This document shows positions 50,712-57,514 of a DNA stretch of 64,000 nt, piece by piece. Position numbers and translations under genes: made by a program. Location: the NCBI GenBank assembly GCA_008680965.1, contig NAKE01000001.1:1674001-1738000 (forward strand), read 5' to 3'. Under the pieces are notes generated by a model, which saw only the letters and a program-made list of their open reading frames with translations, had not been told where the DNA came from and searched no databases. This DNA comes from Collinsella aerofaciens. Lineage in GTDB: Bacteria > Actinomycetota > Coriobacteriia > Coriobacteriales > Coriobacteriaceae. Every line of letters begins with the position of its first letter. The stretch's first letter is position 1.

Positions 50712-51908
50712 CTACCTCCCTCCAAAGAATGGGTTTACCTGCTCTTTCGCAGGCTTGTACATGCGCAGTGTTGCCACGCCGTAACGGAGCGCGTCGCAGC
50801 TGTGGTCCTCGACCTTGACGGGCCTGTCGCCGTCCGCCTTGGCGTCCCAGCAGTAGCCGCCGAGCTCGCCTATCAGCCCCGCGCAGGCGTCGGAGATGCG
50901 CACCGTGCCGTTGCCCAGGCACACCCCCGTCTCTCGTATGCCGTCCGCGACGTCGTTGCGCCCCTTCTTGGTCTTGAACCCGGCCTGCCGCATCGCGGCG
51001 ATGAAGCTCGTGGCGCTCGGGTCGATGATGAACTTGGGCGGCTTGCCCAGCCCGCGCACGAAGTCGGCCATGTCGGCCACATAGTCGGCGTCCGTCTTCT
51101 GGTGCCCCGTGTCGCGGCCCGAGTAGCGGTACTCGTCCACCACGTGCCACACCTTGCCGTCAAACGCCCACAGCAGCGCCGCGAAGGCGTTCTGCGTGCC
51201 GTAGTCGCAAGACACCGCGTACTTGACGGCGCTGCTCGTATATCGACTCTCTAGGGCACCCTCCCACTCGGGATAGACCAGGCCCTCGGCCAGCGTCCAC
51301 TTGCCCAAGATGTAGCGGTCGTAGTAAACGCCGCTGCCGTAGTCCTTGATGAGGGCTTCGATGACATCCGGTGCCAGCGCACCGTCCCAGATCGTGTAGT
51401 CCTGCCTGTAGATGTCGCTGTCGCCGTCGAGGAACCGCTTGAACCAGTGGTTGGGGCTGTCGGGGTTGCAGGTGCCGTCGAAGCGGCTGTGCTCGCAGCG
51501 CAGGCGGCTCTTGAGCATCTGGAACACGTCTTCGCTCCACGTGGCGACCTCGTCGCCGTAGACCCACTCGAACGTGGCGCCCTGAATCTTGGATACGCTT
51601 GTCTTCTTGTCCGCCCCGAGGCAGTAGACCTTGCGCCCGAATATCTTGGCCGTGTTGTCCCGCCCGATCTGGCTGACGACGTCTTCGCTGTAAAGGGAGC
51701 GCATCGGCTCGAGGATGTTGCGCTCGAGCGTCGAGCGGGTGTTCCCGATCATCACCGCCAGCCCCTCGCCCCTCATGGCGAGAAGCCTCTGCGGTATGGT
51801 CACGGCTATGTCGACGTAGCTCTTGCCCGAGCCCGTCGCCCCGCACTTCACGTTGTAGCGGTGCGTGCAGTTGGCGAGGTACTCGCGCTGCATCCTCGTG
51901 AGCGGCAT
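50712..51908 (-). CDS. Terminase large subunit
   Basis: A 398-residue terminase ATPase-nuclease. Walker A is KCGATGSGKSYVDI, Walker B-like acidic residues lie in FEWVYGDEVATWSED, and the RNase H-like nuclease domain includes YAVSCDYGTQNAFAALLW and FIIDPSATSF with conserved aspartates. It cuts and pumps phage DNA into the head. It resembles the PBSX/Terminase_3 group. It overlaps neither the small subunit nor the portal by more than a few bases. Confidence 0.92.
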   Translation of the reverse strand: MPLTRMQREYLANCTHRYNVKCGATGSGKSYVDIAVTIPQRLLAMRGEGLAVMIGNTRSTLERNILEPMRSLYSEDVVSQIGRDNTAKIFGRKVYCLGADKKTSVSKIQGATFEWVYGDEVATWSEDVFQMLKSRLRCEHSRFDGTCNPDSPNHWFKRFLDGDSDIYRQDYTIWDGALAPDVIEALIKDYGSGVYYDRYILGKWTLAEGLVYPEWEGALESRYTSSAVKYAVSCDYGTQNAFAALLWAFDGKVWHVVDEYRYSGRDTGHQKTDADYVADMADFVRGLGKPPKFIIDPSATSFIAAMRQAGFKTKKGRNDVADGIRETGVCLGNGTVRISDACAGLIGELGGYCWDAKADGDRPVKVEDHSCDALRYGVATLRMYKPAKEQVNPFFGGR

Positions 51909-51911
51909 CGG

Positions 51912-52337
51912 CTACTCGTCCCCGCCGATTGAGGACGGCACGGACAGCACAAGCTCCTTGGCGGCCTTCAGCACTGCGCTGTCGGTGGTATCCATGATGC
52001 GCTGTGCCTTCGCGAACTCCTGCGGGTACTTGCGCTCGAGAAGCCACGCCGCCGCCTGCCAGCTGTCGTCGCTCGCATCCATGATGCGCGTCACCAAGGC
52101 AGCCTTGCGCTCAACCTCGCCCTTTTTCATGGCTTGACATAGTTGATGCTGATTGTCGGTTCTGGGATGGTTTATCCAGCGGCTGTATGTCTCGGGGGCA
52201 ACGCCGAGATATGCGGCGATATCCTTGTCGGTCAGTCCGGCACGGCACAGGCGGACGGCATCCTCGATGCCATCCTTGGTCAGTTTTTCACGCCCTTTTC
52301 CCGCCACAAAATCACGTTTCCGCTGGTAGATAGCCAC
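51912..52337 (-). CDS. Terminase small subunit
   Basis: A 141-residue protein with an N-terminal helix-turn-helix (DAVRLCRAGLTDKDIAAYLGV, then APETYSRWINH) and a helical multimer domain, the usual layout of TerS, which recognises the packaging site. The start is uncertain: a GTG at 52337 gives the best length, but its ribosome site is weak. It directly precedes terL. A nested inverted repeat just upstream could be its recognition site. Confidence 0.8.
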   Translation of the reverse strand: MAIYQRKRDFVAGKGREKLTKDGIEDAVRLCRAGLTDKDIAAYLGVAPETYSRWINHPRTDNQHQLCQAMKKGEVERKAALVTRIMDASDDSWQAAAWLLERKYPQEFAKAQRIMDTTDSAVLKAAKELVLSVPSSIGGDE

Positions 52338-52358
52338 ATGAGAACATGAACGTTCCCA

Positions 52359-52409
52359 CCTTTTTACGCACGTGGACAAGCGCGTGCGTTTGCCCACGAG
52401 CGTAAAAAG
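52359..52409. repeat. Nested inverted repeat upstream of terS
   Basis: Outer arms CCTTTTTACGC and GCGTAAAAAGG (11 bp) enclose further pairing segments (CACGTGG with CCCACG). The element lies 22 bases before the terS start. A packaging site or regulator operator is possible; the T run inside the stem makes a standard terminator less likely. Confidence 0.5.
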
Positions 52410-52425
52410 GGGGTAACGTTTAAAG

Positions 52426-52451
52426 AAAAGGCCCCGGTTTCCCGGGGCCTT
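52426..52451 (-). terminator. Terminator at the end of the early transcript
   Basis: An 11-base-pair stem (AAAGGCCCCGG arm) with a four-base loop is followed by TTTTCTTT on the minus strand. It separates the early/middle genes from the packaging genes. Confidence 0.88.
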
Positions 52452-52501
52452 TCGGCTACTCGATCTTGGTCGGCTTGATTCCGGTTGCCTCGGCCAGCCT
52501 C

Positions 52502-52933
52502 TCAGGCGCCTCCGTCCAGCTTCTGCCGTCTGTGCGCGGCCTGACGTATGCGGTTGCTCTCCGCCTCCTCCTCGAGCCGCCTCTTCCGCTCCGCCAGATA
52601 GCACCCCTTGCACAGCCTCCACGCCTTGGCCTGCGCCGAGGTCGTGAACACGGGGCGCGCGTCGCACACGATGCACAGACCGTCCGCCCTCGACGGGAAA
52701 CGCCCGTAGCGCTGCCGCGCGTGCCTCACGGCGCTCGGCGTCACCCTCAGCTCCGCCGCGATCTCCGCCGCCGTCCGCTCCGGGTGCGCCTGCATGGCGC
52801 GAACCATCTCGTCCGACCAAAGCACATAGGAGGAGCGCCCCTTGCGGAGCGCCCACTCCCTCGCCAAAGGATGATGTGTTGACTTTGTAGATGGGCCTTT
52901 TGGCCCATCTCCTACAGGTGGCCTACACGCCAT
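52502..52933 (-). CDS. Helix-turn-helix and zinc-finger phage protein
   Basis: A 143-residue protein. The central part has a helix-turn-helix-like segment (RTAAEIAAELRVTPSAVRHARQRYG), followed by four cysteines in two pairs (LCIVCDARP and LCKGCYLAE) that suggest a zinc finger. It ends in a basic helix. The ATG at 52933 has GGGGG at proper distance; earlier ATGs are less well placed. It may be a late-gene regulator just before the packaging genes. The family is not recognised. Confidence 0.6.
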   Translation of the reverse strand: MACRPPVGDGPKGPSTKSTHHPLAREWALRKGRSSYVLWSDEMVRAMQAHPERTAAEIAAELRVTPSAVRHARQRYGRFPSRADGLCIVCDARPVFTTSAQAKAWRLCKGCYLAERKRRLEEEAESNRIRQAAHRRQKLDGGA

Positions 52934-52992
52934 TCGCATACCCCCTCGCGCTCGGTTTGCTTCGGCTACCATACCAAGCGCCGGGGACTACC

Positions 52993-53367
52993 TCACGCAC
53001 GGCGCTCGATTATCGCCCCGCACTTCGGGCAATGGACGGCTTCATACGCAAGCATGTCCCCGAAGCCGATATGCTCCCAGATCTGCCCATCCCATCCGCA
53101 GTCGGAGCAGTGGAAGTAGCCGTCGACCATCCGCTTGCCCGGGATGAACGGATCCTGCTTGTGCTCGACAAGGTCGTGGCAGGTCGGGCGGTCGATTAGG
53201 TCGGCAATACGCTCGAACACGTCGTTCATCTCGTGGTATCCGGTGCCGGGTTCCATTACCGTCTCGTCCAGCAGTTCATAGAACTCTTCTTTGTAGCGGA
53301 CGCGGTTCATGTAGGATAGGCAACGCAGATTCTCTATCGCCTCGCGCCGCTCTTCGTCAGTCACCAT
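52993..53367 (-). CDS. Zinc-ribbon phage protein, unknown
   Basis: A 124-residue protein. The first half is helical (TDEERREAIENLRCLSYMN); the second half has two cysteine pairs, HCSDCGWDGQ and HCPKCGAIIE, which form a likely zinc ribbon. The ATG at 53367 lies inside the end of the upstream broken gene, so coupling is likely. The function is unknown. Confidence 0.6.
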   Translation of the reverse strand: MVTDEERREAIENLRCLSYMNRVRYKEEFYELLDETVMEPGTGYHEMNDVFERIADLIDRPTCHDLVEHKQDPFIPGKRMVDGYFHCSDCGWDGQIWEHIGFGDMLAYEAVHCPKCGAIIERRA

Positions 53368-53545
53368 TTGGCTCAACCCTTTCATTCCATAGATCTGCGG
53401 CGAACTCCTCGGCGTACTCTAGGTCCGTCCGTGCGCCGCATCCCAAGCAGCTCACGTAGAAGGTGCGCAGGCCTTAATACTTGCCCTGCTGCATCTCAGC
53501 ATCGCCACCACAGAACGGACAGGGCTTCAGCTTGATCTCATCCAT
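53357..53545 (-). pseudogene. Lar-like restriction-alleviation protein with an in-frame stop
   Basis: The frame starts MDEIKLKPCPFCGGDAEM, stops at a TAA (53474-53476), and then continues in the same frame as GLRTFYVSCLGCGARTDLEY and AAELWNE-like sequence to a TGA at 53357. Both halves together make a normal Lar-type zinc-ribbon protein of about 62 residues (CPFCGG plus CLGCGA). The single stop splits it. It may be inactive, or be read through. GGAGGACTG precedes the ATG. Confidence 0.65.
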
Positions 53546-53865
53546 CAGTCCTCCTTATGCGGGGATCCGAGTTGCTCGGTTATGTCGTTCTCGTTGAACA
53601 TCCACGCGTACATATCGAACACTTCATACGAGTCGTCGATGATGACATTCGATACGTTCACCTCACGCAGCCGGCCATCCTCTCGCATGACCACGGCAAC
53701 CGGCTGACAGGTTTTACCCGTATCCCTGCTGCTCGAGGATATGCAGCAGTCGAGGTCGGTGGTCGTCTTGTCGAAAACGCCGACGAGCAGTGCCTTCTCG
53801 TAGCCGGTCTTTGAGTCCGTCTTGAACGACTGGACAAAGCACGGCACAAGGTTGCTAGTCAACAT
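53545..53865 (-). CDS. Unknown phage protein, 106 residues
   Basis: The protein starts MLTSNLVPCFVQSF and ends ITEQLGSPHKED. It has a beta-rich middle (EVNVSNVIIDDSYEVF) and no motif I recognise. It overlaps the upstream zinc-ribbon gene by a few bases and its stop overlaps the next ATG, showing tight packing in the early operon. Confidence 0.6.
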   Translation of the reverse strand: MLTSNLVPCFVQSFKTDSKTGYEKALLVGVFDKTTTDLDCCISSSSRDTGKTCQPVAVVMREDGRLREVNVSNVIIDDSYEVFDMYAWMFNENDITEQLGSPHKED

Positions 53866-54064
53866 CAGTCCTCACCTTCTCCAGCTTGCGCCCGCAGAAC
53901 GGGCAGAATGTGATCGGGGCGCTCCATGCGAACGGCGGGTCGACAGCAATGACGTACTCGCCGTCGTTTGGCTCGTTAATCCACATCTCGACGCCCTCTT
54001 CGTCATCACCGAAGTTGAAATGCGGCTTTCCGCAGTAGGGGCAGTCGTTAGGCATCGCCCTCAT
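53855..54064 (-). CDS. Small zinc-ribbon (Lar-like) protein
   Basis: A 69-residue protein with two cysteine pairs, DCPYCGKPHF and FCPFCGRKLE, a typical small phage zinc ribbon of the Lar type. Two ATG codons three codons apart are possible; ribosome-site spacing does not decide between them. It may counter host restriction like its neighbour, but this is only a family suggestion. Confidence 0.6.
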   Translation of the reverse strand: MRAMPNDCPYCGKPHFNFGDDEEGVEMWINEPNDGEYVIAVDPPFAWSAPITFCPFCGRKLEKVRTDVD

Positions 54065-54455
54065 CCCTCAGCTTGCGGATACGCTCCTTTATGTCCTTGA
54101 GTGCCAGCGAGTCACCATGACATGGGCCGTCGCCGTCCAAGATGCATTTGAAACACACTCCGGACTGGTTGTGGTACGAACAAAGGCCGTCCGCCTCGAT
54201 GCACCTGTCCAAGTCATCCTCCAATTTCTCCCATGTGTCGGGCTCGGGCGTGGTGAGGTACACGAGTGCTGGGTCGAGTGCAAATCCACGGTCGGTAATC
54301 GCACGCCATTTGTTCGACCATCCGTCACTCAAATCAAAGTCCGTGGTGAATGTCCAGCGCACGATGCTATATACGTTCCCGTCACGGTTGAACAGCGCCA
54401 CGGTATCCAGCGGGATCTCGCGTCCCTCGGCGTCTTTCGGCAATTCGATATTCAT
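54048..54455 (-). CDS. Unknown phage protein, 135 residues
   Basis: The protein starts MNIELPKDAEGREIPLDTV and contains YHNQSGVCFKCILDGDGPCH, a cysteine/histidine cluster that could hold metal, before a basic helical end. GAGGAG lies eight bases upstream of the ATG at 54455, which overlaps the upstream stop (ATGA). It resembles short phage proteins that carry a start like 'decorated with metal-binding residues', but no family is certain. Confidence 0.6.
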   Translation of the reverse strand: MNIELPKDAEGREIPLDTVALFNRDGNVYSIVRWTFTTDFDLSDGWSNKWRAITDRGFALDPALVYLTTPEPDTWEKLEDDLDRCIEADGLCSYHNQSGVCFKCILDGDGPCHGDSLALKDIKERIRKLRDEGDA

Positions 54456-54757
54456 AGCCCAAACTCCTCGTAGTCGCGGCACTCGCCGCACTCGTCCTCG
54501 CAGTACAGCAGGTTCCCCATGAGCCACGCCACGGCCCACTTCGCCAGGCGCCAGAACCCTTCCTTGCGGTCGGGCGCCTCCGCGTCGTAGGCGCGCTCGA
54601 ACTCGAGGCGGCAGTAGCCGTAGTCGACGTGGATGTCGCTGCCGCAGAAGTGCCTGCAGTTCCCGCACATCCGAGGCTCGCAGGCCCCGCCGAAATGGCG
54701 CTCGATGGCGGCGTCGGTCACCCCCATCGGGTAGCCGCCGACCCTCGAGTCACTCAT
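54452..54757 (-). CDS. Cysteine-rich phage protein, unknown
   Basis: A 101-residue protein with eight cysteines, including MCGNCRHFCGSD and YCEDECGECRD. The pattern suggests a metal-bound fold. It overlaps both neighbours by a few bases. The function is unknown. Confidence 0.6.
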   Translation of the reverse strand: MSDSRVGGYPMGVTDAAIERHFGGACEPRMCGNCRHFCGSDIHVDYGYCRLEFERAYDAEAPDRKEGFWRLAKWAVAWLMGNLLYCEDECGECRDYEEFGL

Positions 54758-55058
54758 CGCAGTCCGCCCCCCCTACGCTCTCGTCGAGCAGGTCGATGGC
54801 ATCCCCGACGGTCGCCTCGATGCTCGCCAGCTGGCGGCGCAGGTTCTGCACGAGGTTCGCGTCGGCGACCTCCGCCCTTCCCGCCTCGTAGGCGCGCTCG
54901 ATCATGTCGGTCACCGCGACCTGCACGGCCGTGTCGTTGTAGCCGCGCCTGACGCGATACTTCCCCAGGTAGGCATGCGCCCTGTCCTGCGGCCTGCACT
55001 CGCGGTCGAAATGGAACACCTCGACCGCGTCGGCCTTGATCTGCTCCAAAGTCTCCAT
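54750..55058 (-). CDS. Unknown phage protein, 102 residues
   Basis: A mainly helical, acidic protein starting METLEQIKADAVEVFHFDRE with a coiled C-terminal half (NLVQNLRRQLASIEATVGDA). No motif is recognised. It overlaps its downstream neighbour and touches its upstream one. Confidence 0.6.
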   Translation of the reverse strand: METLEQIKADAVEVFHFDRECRPQDRAHAYLGKYRVRRGYNDTAVQVAVTDMIERAYEAGRAEVADANLVQNLRRQLASIEATVGDAIDLLDESVGGADCDE

Positions 55059-55291
55059 CAGATTCGTCTCCCCTCAGCCAGCGCGGCGCGCATGGCGTTG
55101 ATCTCGCGGCCCGACTCGCTCCTCGTCCCGAGGTACACGTCCACGGGCCGCTTGCTCTCGTTCCTGTGAGCCACGTTCTCGCACCAGCCGCAGCAGTACC
55201 GCTGGCGGGCGCCCCTCGCACGGAACCGCCTGCCGCACTGGCGGCACACGAGCACGTTGCCCCCTCGTATGTCCCGCGACTCATCCCTCAT
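55058..55291 (-). CDS. Small zinc-finger phage protein
   Basis: A 77-residue basic protein with two cysteine pairs, LVCRQCGRRFRARG and RYCCGWCENVAH, followed by a helix (SGREINAMRAALAEG). It resembles short phage zinc fingers that may bind DNA. Its start overlaps the next upstream gene's end. Confidence 0.6.
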   Translation of the reverse strand: MRDESRDIRGGNVLVCRQCGRRFRARGARQRYCCGWCENVAHRNESKRPVDVYLGTRSESGREINAMRAALAEGRRI

Positions 55292-55523
55292 GGCGCGCCT
55301 CCCAGTAGTTGCACCTCGCGAGCCCCTGCGTGGTGTGCACGAAGTCGGGGCAGCGCATGCACGTGTAGCGCTTGCGCCCCTCGCCCGACGCCGCCATGGC
55401 CGTCTCGCTCGCGGCGCAGAACCCGCACGTCTCGCAGCGGGCGCTGCGCGGCCCGTCGTCGTAGATGCTCACAGACCCCTTCGGTCTGCCCATGTTCTCG
55501 CTCCTCTCGTCGTCCAAGCTCAT
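55281..55523 (-). CDS. Small cysteine-rich phage protein
   Basis: An 80-residue protein with ARCETCGFCAAS and TCMRCPDFVH, spaced like a zinc ribbon. GAGGAGGG precedes the ATG at 55523, which overlaps the replication gene's stop. The function is unknown. Confidence 0.6.
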   Translation of the reverse strand: MSLDDERSENMGRPKGSVSIYDDGPRSARCETCGFCAASETAMAASGEGRKRYTCMRCPDFVHTTQGLARCNYWEARHEG

Positions 55524-56587
55524 GACGCCCTCCTCTCGCACGCGGCCCTCGCGTCCAGCAGGCGCCGCGCGTCCTGGTACGCCTTGAGCGCCACCGGGTC
55601 GGCGGTCGTCCCCCTCGGGGCCTTCACCTTCGCCGGGTCGATGCCCGGGTGCTCCTCGCGCCACCTGCGCTCGAGTTCCGCCCTCGTCTGCTCGGGCGTC
55701 CTCGTCGGCTTGAACGTGGCGGCCTGAATCTCGGCATCGGTCGGCTTGCCGCTGGCATGTGCCTCGGCGTCGCGGCGCTTCTGGTTGCCGTTCCACAGCA
55801 TCGCCGCGGCCTTGAGCGAGGTCACGGGCATCCCGTTCGAGCGGATCCAGCCCTGCGACTCGTAGTGCGCCCAGAACTTGTCGGGGTCGCCGCTGATGCA
55901 GTTGGCGGCGAAGTACGCACGGCACTCGTCCAGGGTCGGCGGAGCGAAGCCGTCGGCGTCGCCGCCGCGCGTACCATCAACACAAGCTAGGCTAGGTAAA
56001 GCTAGGCTAGGTAAAGCTAGGCTAGGTAAAGCTAGGCTAGGTAAAGCTAGGCTAGGACAGGCTAGGTTAGGGTTTTCGCTTTCGGAAACCTCGGTTTCGG
56101 GTTCTGAAAACCTAGGTTTCCCGTTTTCAAAACCTGGGTTTTCGCTTTCGGAAACCTCGGTTTCTGGTTCTGAAAACCTAGGTTTCCCGTTTTCAAAACC
56201 TGGGTTTTCGCTTTCGGAAACCTCGGTTTCTGGTTCTGAAAACCTAGGTTTCCCGTTTTCAAAACCTGGGTTTTCGCTTTCGGAAACCTCGGTTTCTGGT
56301 TCTTGCTCAGGCTCGGGTTCGGGCTCCGGCTCTGCCTTGGCCTTGCGGGGCCTGCCGCCTTTCTTGGCCTGCTCGCGCTTGTTCTTGGAGTTGTCGATGG
56401 CGTTCTTGAGTCCCTTGAAGGCCCTTTTGACGCTCTTGGGCAGCTCGATCTCGACCCCGTGGAGGCCGTACATGAGCACCGCGTCCGCGAGCATCATGCG
56501 CTCCCTCATGTCCTCGGGGTCGTTCGGATCGTAATCGTCGTAGAGCTCGGCTATCGAGCTGGCGAAAACCGTGAAGTCGTTGGCCAT
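55520..56587 (-). CDS. Phage replication protein, DUF6291-like N-terminus, with internal repeats
   Basis: A 355-residue protein. Residues 1-85 resemble the DUF6291-type replisome organiser start (DFTVFASSIAEL, ADAVLMYGLHGVEIEL, ending in KKGGRPRK). Residues 98-175 are three 22-residue repeats (ETEVSESENPGFENGKPRFS each) plus a partial one; residues 180-199 are four LALPS repeats. A C-terminal domain follows (CRAYFAANCISGDPDKFWAH, SLKAAAMLWNG), like many phage replication-organiser ends. The repeats are also DNA repeats and may act as an origin. The ATG overlaps the upstream stop. Confidence 0.72.
   Translation of the reverse strand: MANDFTVFASSIAELYDDYDPNDPEDMRERMMLADAVLMYGLHGVEIELPKSVKRAFKGLKNAIDNSKNKREQAKKGGRPRKAKAEPEPEPEPEQEPETEVSESENPGFENGKPRFSEPETEVSESENPGFENGKPRFSEPETEVSESENPGFENGKPRFSEPETEVSESENPNLACPSLALPSLALPSLALPSLALPSLACVDGTRGGDADGFAPPTLDECRAYFAANCISGDPDKFWAHYESQGWIRSNGMPVTSLKAAAMLWNGNQKRRDAEAHASGKPTDAEIQAATFKPTRTPEQTRAELERRWREEHPGIDPAKVKAPRGTTADPVALKAYQDARRLLDARAACERRAS
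55984..56062. repeat. 15-bp tandem repeats inside the replication gene
   Basis: About five copies of a 15-base unit (GCTAGGCTAGGTAAA on the plus strand) lie head to tail; the flanking copies are degenerate. The unit keeps the reading frame and codes LALPS. The repeats are AT-richer than their surroundings and look like initiator-binding iterons. Confidence 0.85.
56063..56296. repeat. 66-bp tandem repeats inside the replication gene
   Basis: Three near-identical 66-base units and one partial unit follow each other. Each holds short inverted segments (GAAAACCTAGGTTTCCCGTTTTC). They preserve the frame, coding a 22-residue repeat rich in Glu, Ser and Pro. AT content is raised. Confidence 0.88.
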
Positions 56588-56697
56588 CAGAACCACCCCC
56601 ATAGAAGCGAAGAGAAGAACAGGAAACCCGCGGAGAAGGAGGCGGCGAACAGGGCCGCCTCCCAGTGGTCGCGGATGATGTCGGGTACGTGCCTCAT
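56587..56697 (-). CDS. 36-residue membrane protein, unknown
   Basis: The ORF starts MRHVPDIIRDHWEAALF and continues through one hydrophobic aromatic helix (AASFSAGFLFFSSLLWGWF). Its ATG overlaps the ssb stop and its stop overlaps the replication gene's ATG (TGATG at both ends), so it is coupled on both sides. The function is unknown. Confidence 0.6.
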   Translation of the reverse strand: MRHVPDIIRDHWEAALFAASFSAGFLFFSSLLWGWF

Positions 56698-57173
56698 CAG
56701 AACGGCACGTCCTCGTCGTAGAACTCGGACTGCGGGACCGCGGCGTAGGCCTGCTGGGCGTTCCACTGCGGCGCGGCCTGCGCCCGGGGCTGCATGGGCA
56801 CCGTATCCGCGAGGCTCTGCTGCGGCTGGGCCTGCGTCTGCCCCTCGCGGCGCACCATGACCTCGATCTCGTCGACGATCACCTCGAGCTTCGAGCGCTT
56901 CTGGCCGTCGCGCTCCCATGAGCTGTAGCGCAGCTTGCCCTCGATGGCGACCTTCATCCCCTTGGCGAGGAATCGCCCCACGGCCTCGGCGCGGTTGCCG
57001 AACATCGTGCAGTCGACGAAGTTGGGGTAGTCCTCCCACTCGCCGGTCTGCGCGTTGCGGCGGCGGTCGTTTACCGCCACGCCGAAGGACAGGACCTGCG
57101 TCCCGCCGGCGGTGGCGCGCAGCTCCGGGTCGCGGGTGAGGTTGCCGCTGATGTTCACTCGGTTGATGCTCAC
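56697..57173 (-). CDS. ssb: Phage single-stranded DNA-binding protein
   Basis: A 158-residue SSB with the OB-fold N-terminus (INRVNISGNLTRDPELRAT, VLSFGVAVNDRR, YPNFVDCTMFGNRAEAVG) and a Gln/Ala-rich linker. The acidic tail ends in DEDVPF, the usual hook for partner proteins. It protects single-stranded phage DNA in replication and Bet-driven recombination. Its ATG overlaps the upstream IHF-like gene's end. Confidence 0.93.
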   Translation of the reverse strand: MSINRVNISGNLTRDPELRATAGGTQVLSFGVAVNDRRRNAQTGEWEDYPNFVDCTMFGNRAEAVGRFLAKGMKVAIEGKLRYSSWERDGQKRSKLEVIVDEIEVMVRREGQTQAQPQQSLADTVPMQPRAQAAPQWNAQQAYAAVPQSEFYDEDVPF

Positions 57174-57511
57174 TGCCCGTCCTCCTTCGCGGTCATGTTG
57201 TTCTTGATAAACGCGACAAGGCGCGGCCCCTGCATGTACCCCAGGCCGCTCACGCGGCGACCATCGGGGATGTCAAGCGCCTTGACGATCACCTTCGCCT
57301 TGACCGTGCCGATGCCCGGGAACGAGCGGGCGAACTCCTCGACCTTGAGCCTCTGCGCGATGGGCGCTTCGATGGCCGCCTCGGGCGGGATGTTGCCCGC
57401 CTTGCAGGCGGCCTTGAACGCGGCGCGCTCGCGGCGCGTGTGGACGGCCTTCGCCATCGCCTCCTTGCGCTGCTCAGGCGTTCGGAGCGGCGGTAGGTTT
57501 TTCTCCTCCAT
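57170..57511 (-). CDS. Actinobacterial-type integration host factor (mIHF-like)
   Basis: A 113-residue protein matching mIHF: TPEQRKEAMAKAVHTRRERA, then the helix-two-turns-helix part SFPGIGTVKAKVIVKALDIP, DGRRVSGLGYMQ. mIHF bends DNA and is needed for mycobacteriophage L5 integration. A phage copy beside ssb could help its own replication or integration. The start has a fair ribosome site; it precedes ssb with a four-base overlap. Confidence 0.82.
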   Translation of the reverse strand: MEEKNLPPLRTPEQRKEAMAKAVHTRRERAAFKAACKAGNIPPEAAIEAPIAQRLKVEEFARSFPGIGTVKAKVIVKALDIPDGRRVSGLGYMQGPRLVAFIKNNMTAKEDGQ

Positions 57512-57514
57512 GTC

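Noticed and set aside
52456..52520. Short open frame ending in ATGIKPTKIE after the HTH/zinc-finger gene
   Set aside because: It overlaps that gene in another frame and has no ATG, GTG or TTG with a ribosome site; the peptide looks gene-like but cannot be supported.
55984..56296. CRISPR-like array
   Set aside because: The repeats are directly tandem without unique spacers, keep a reading frame, and no cas genes are present.
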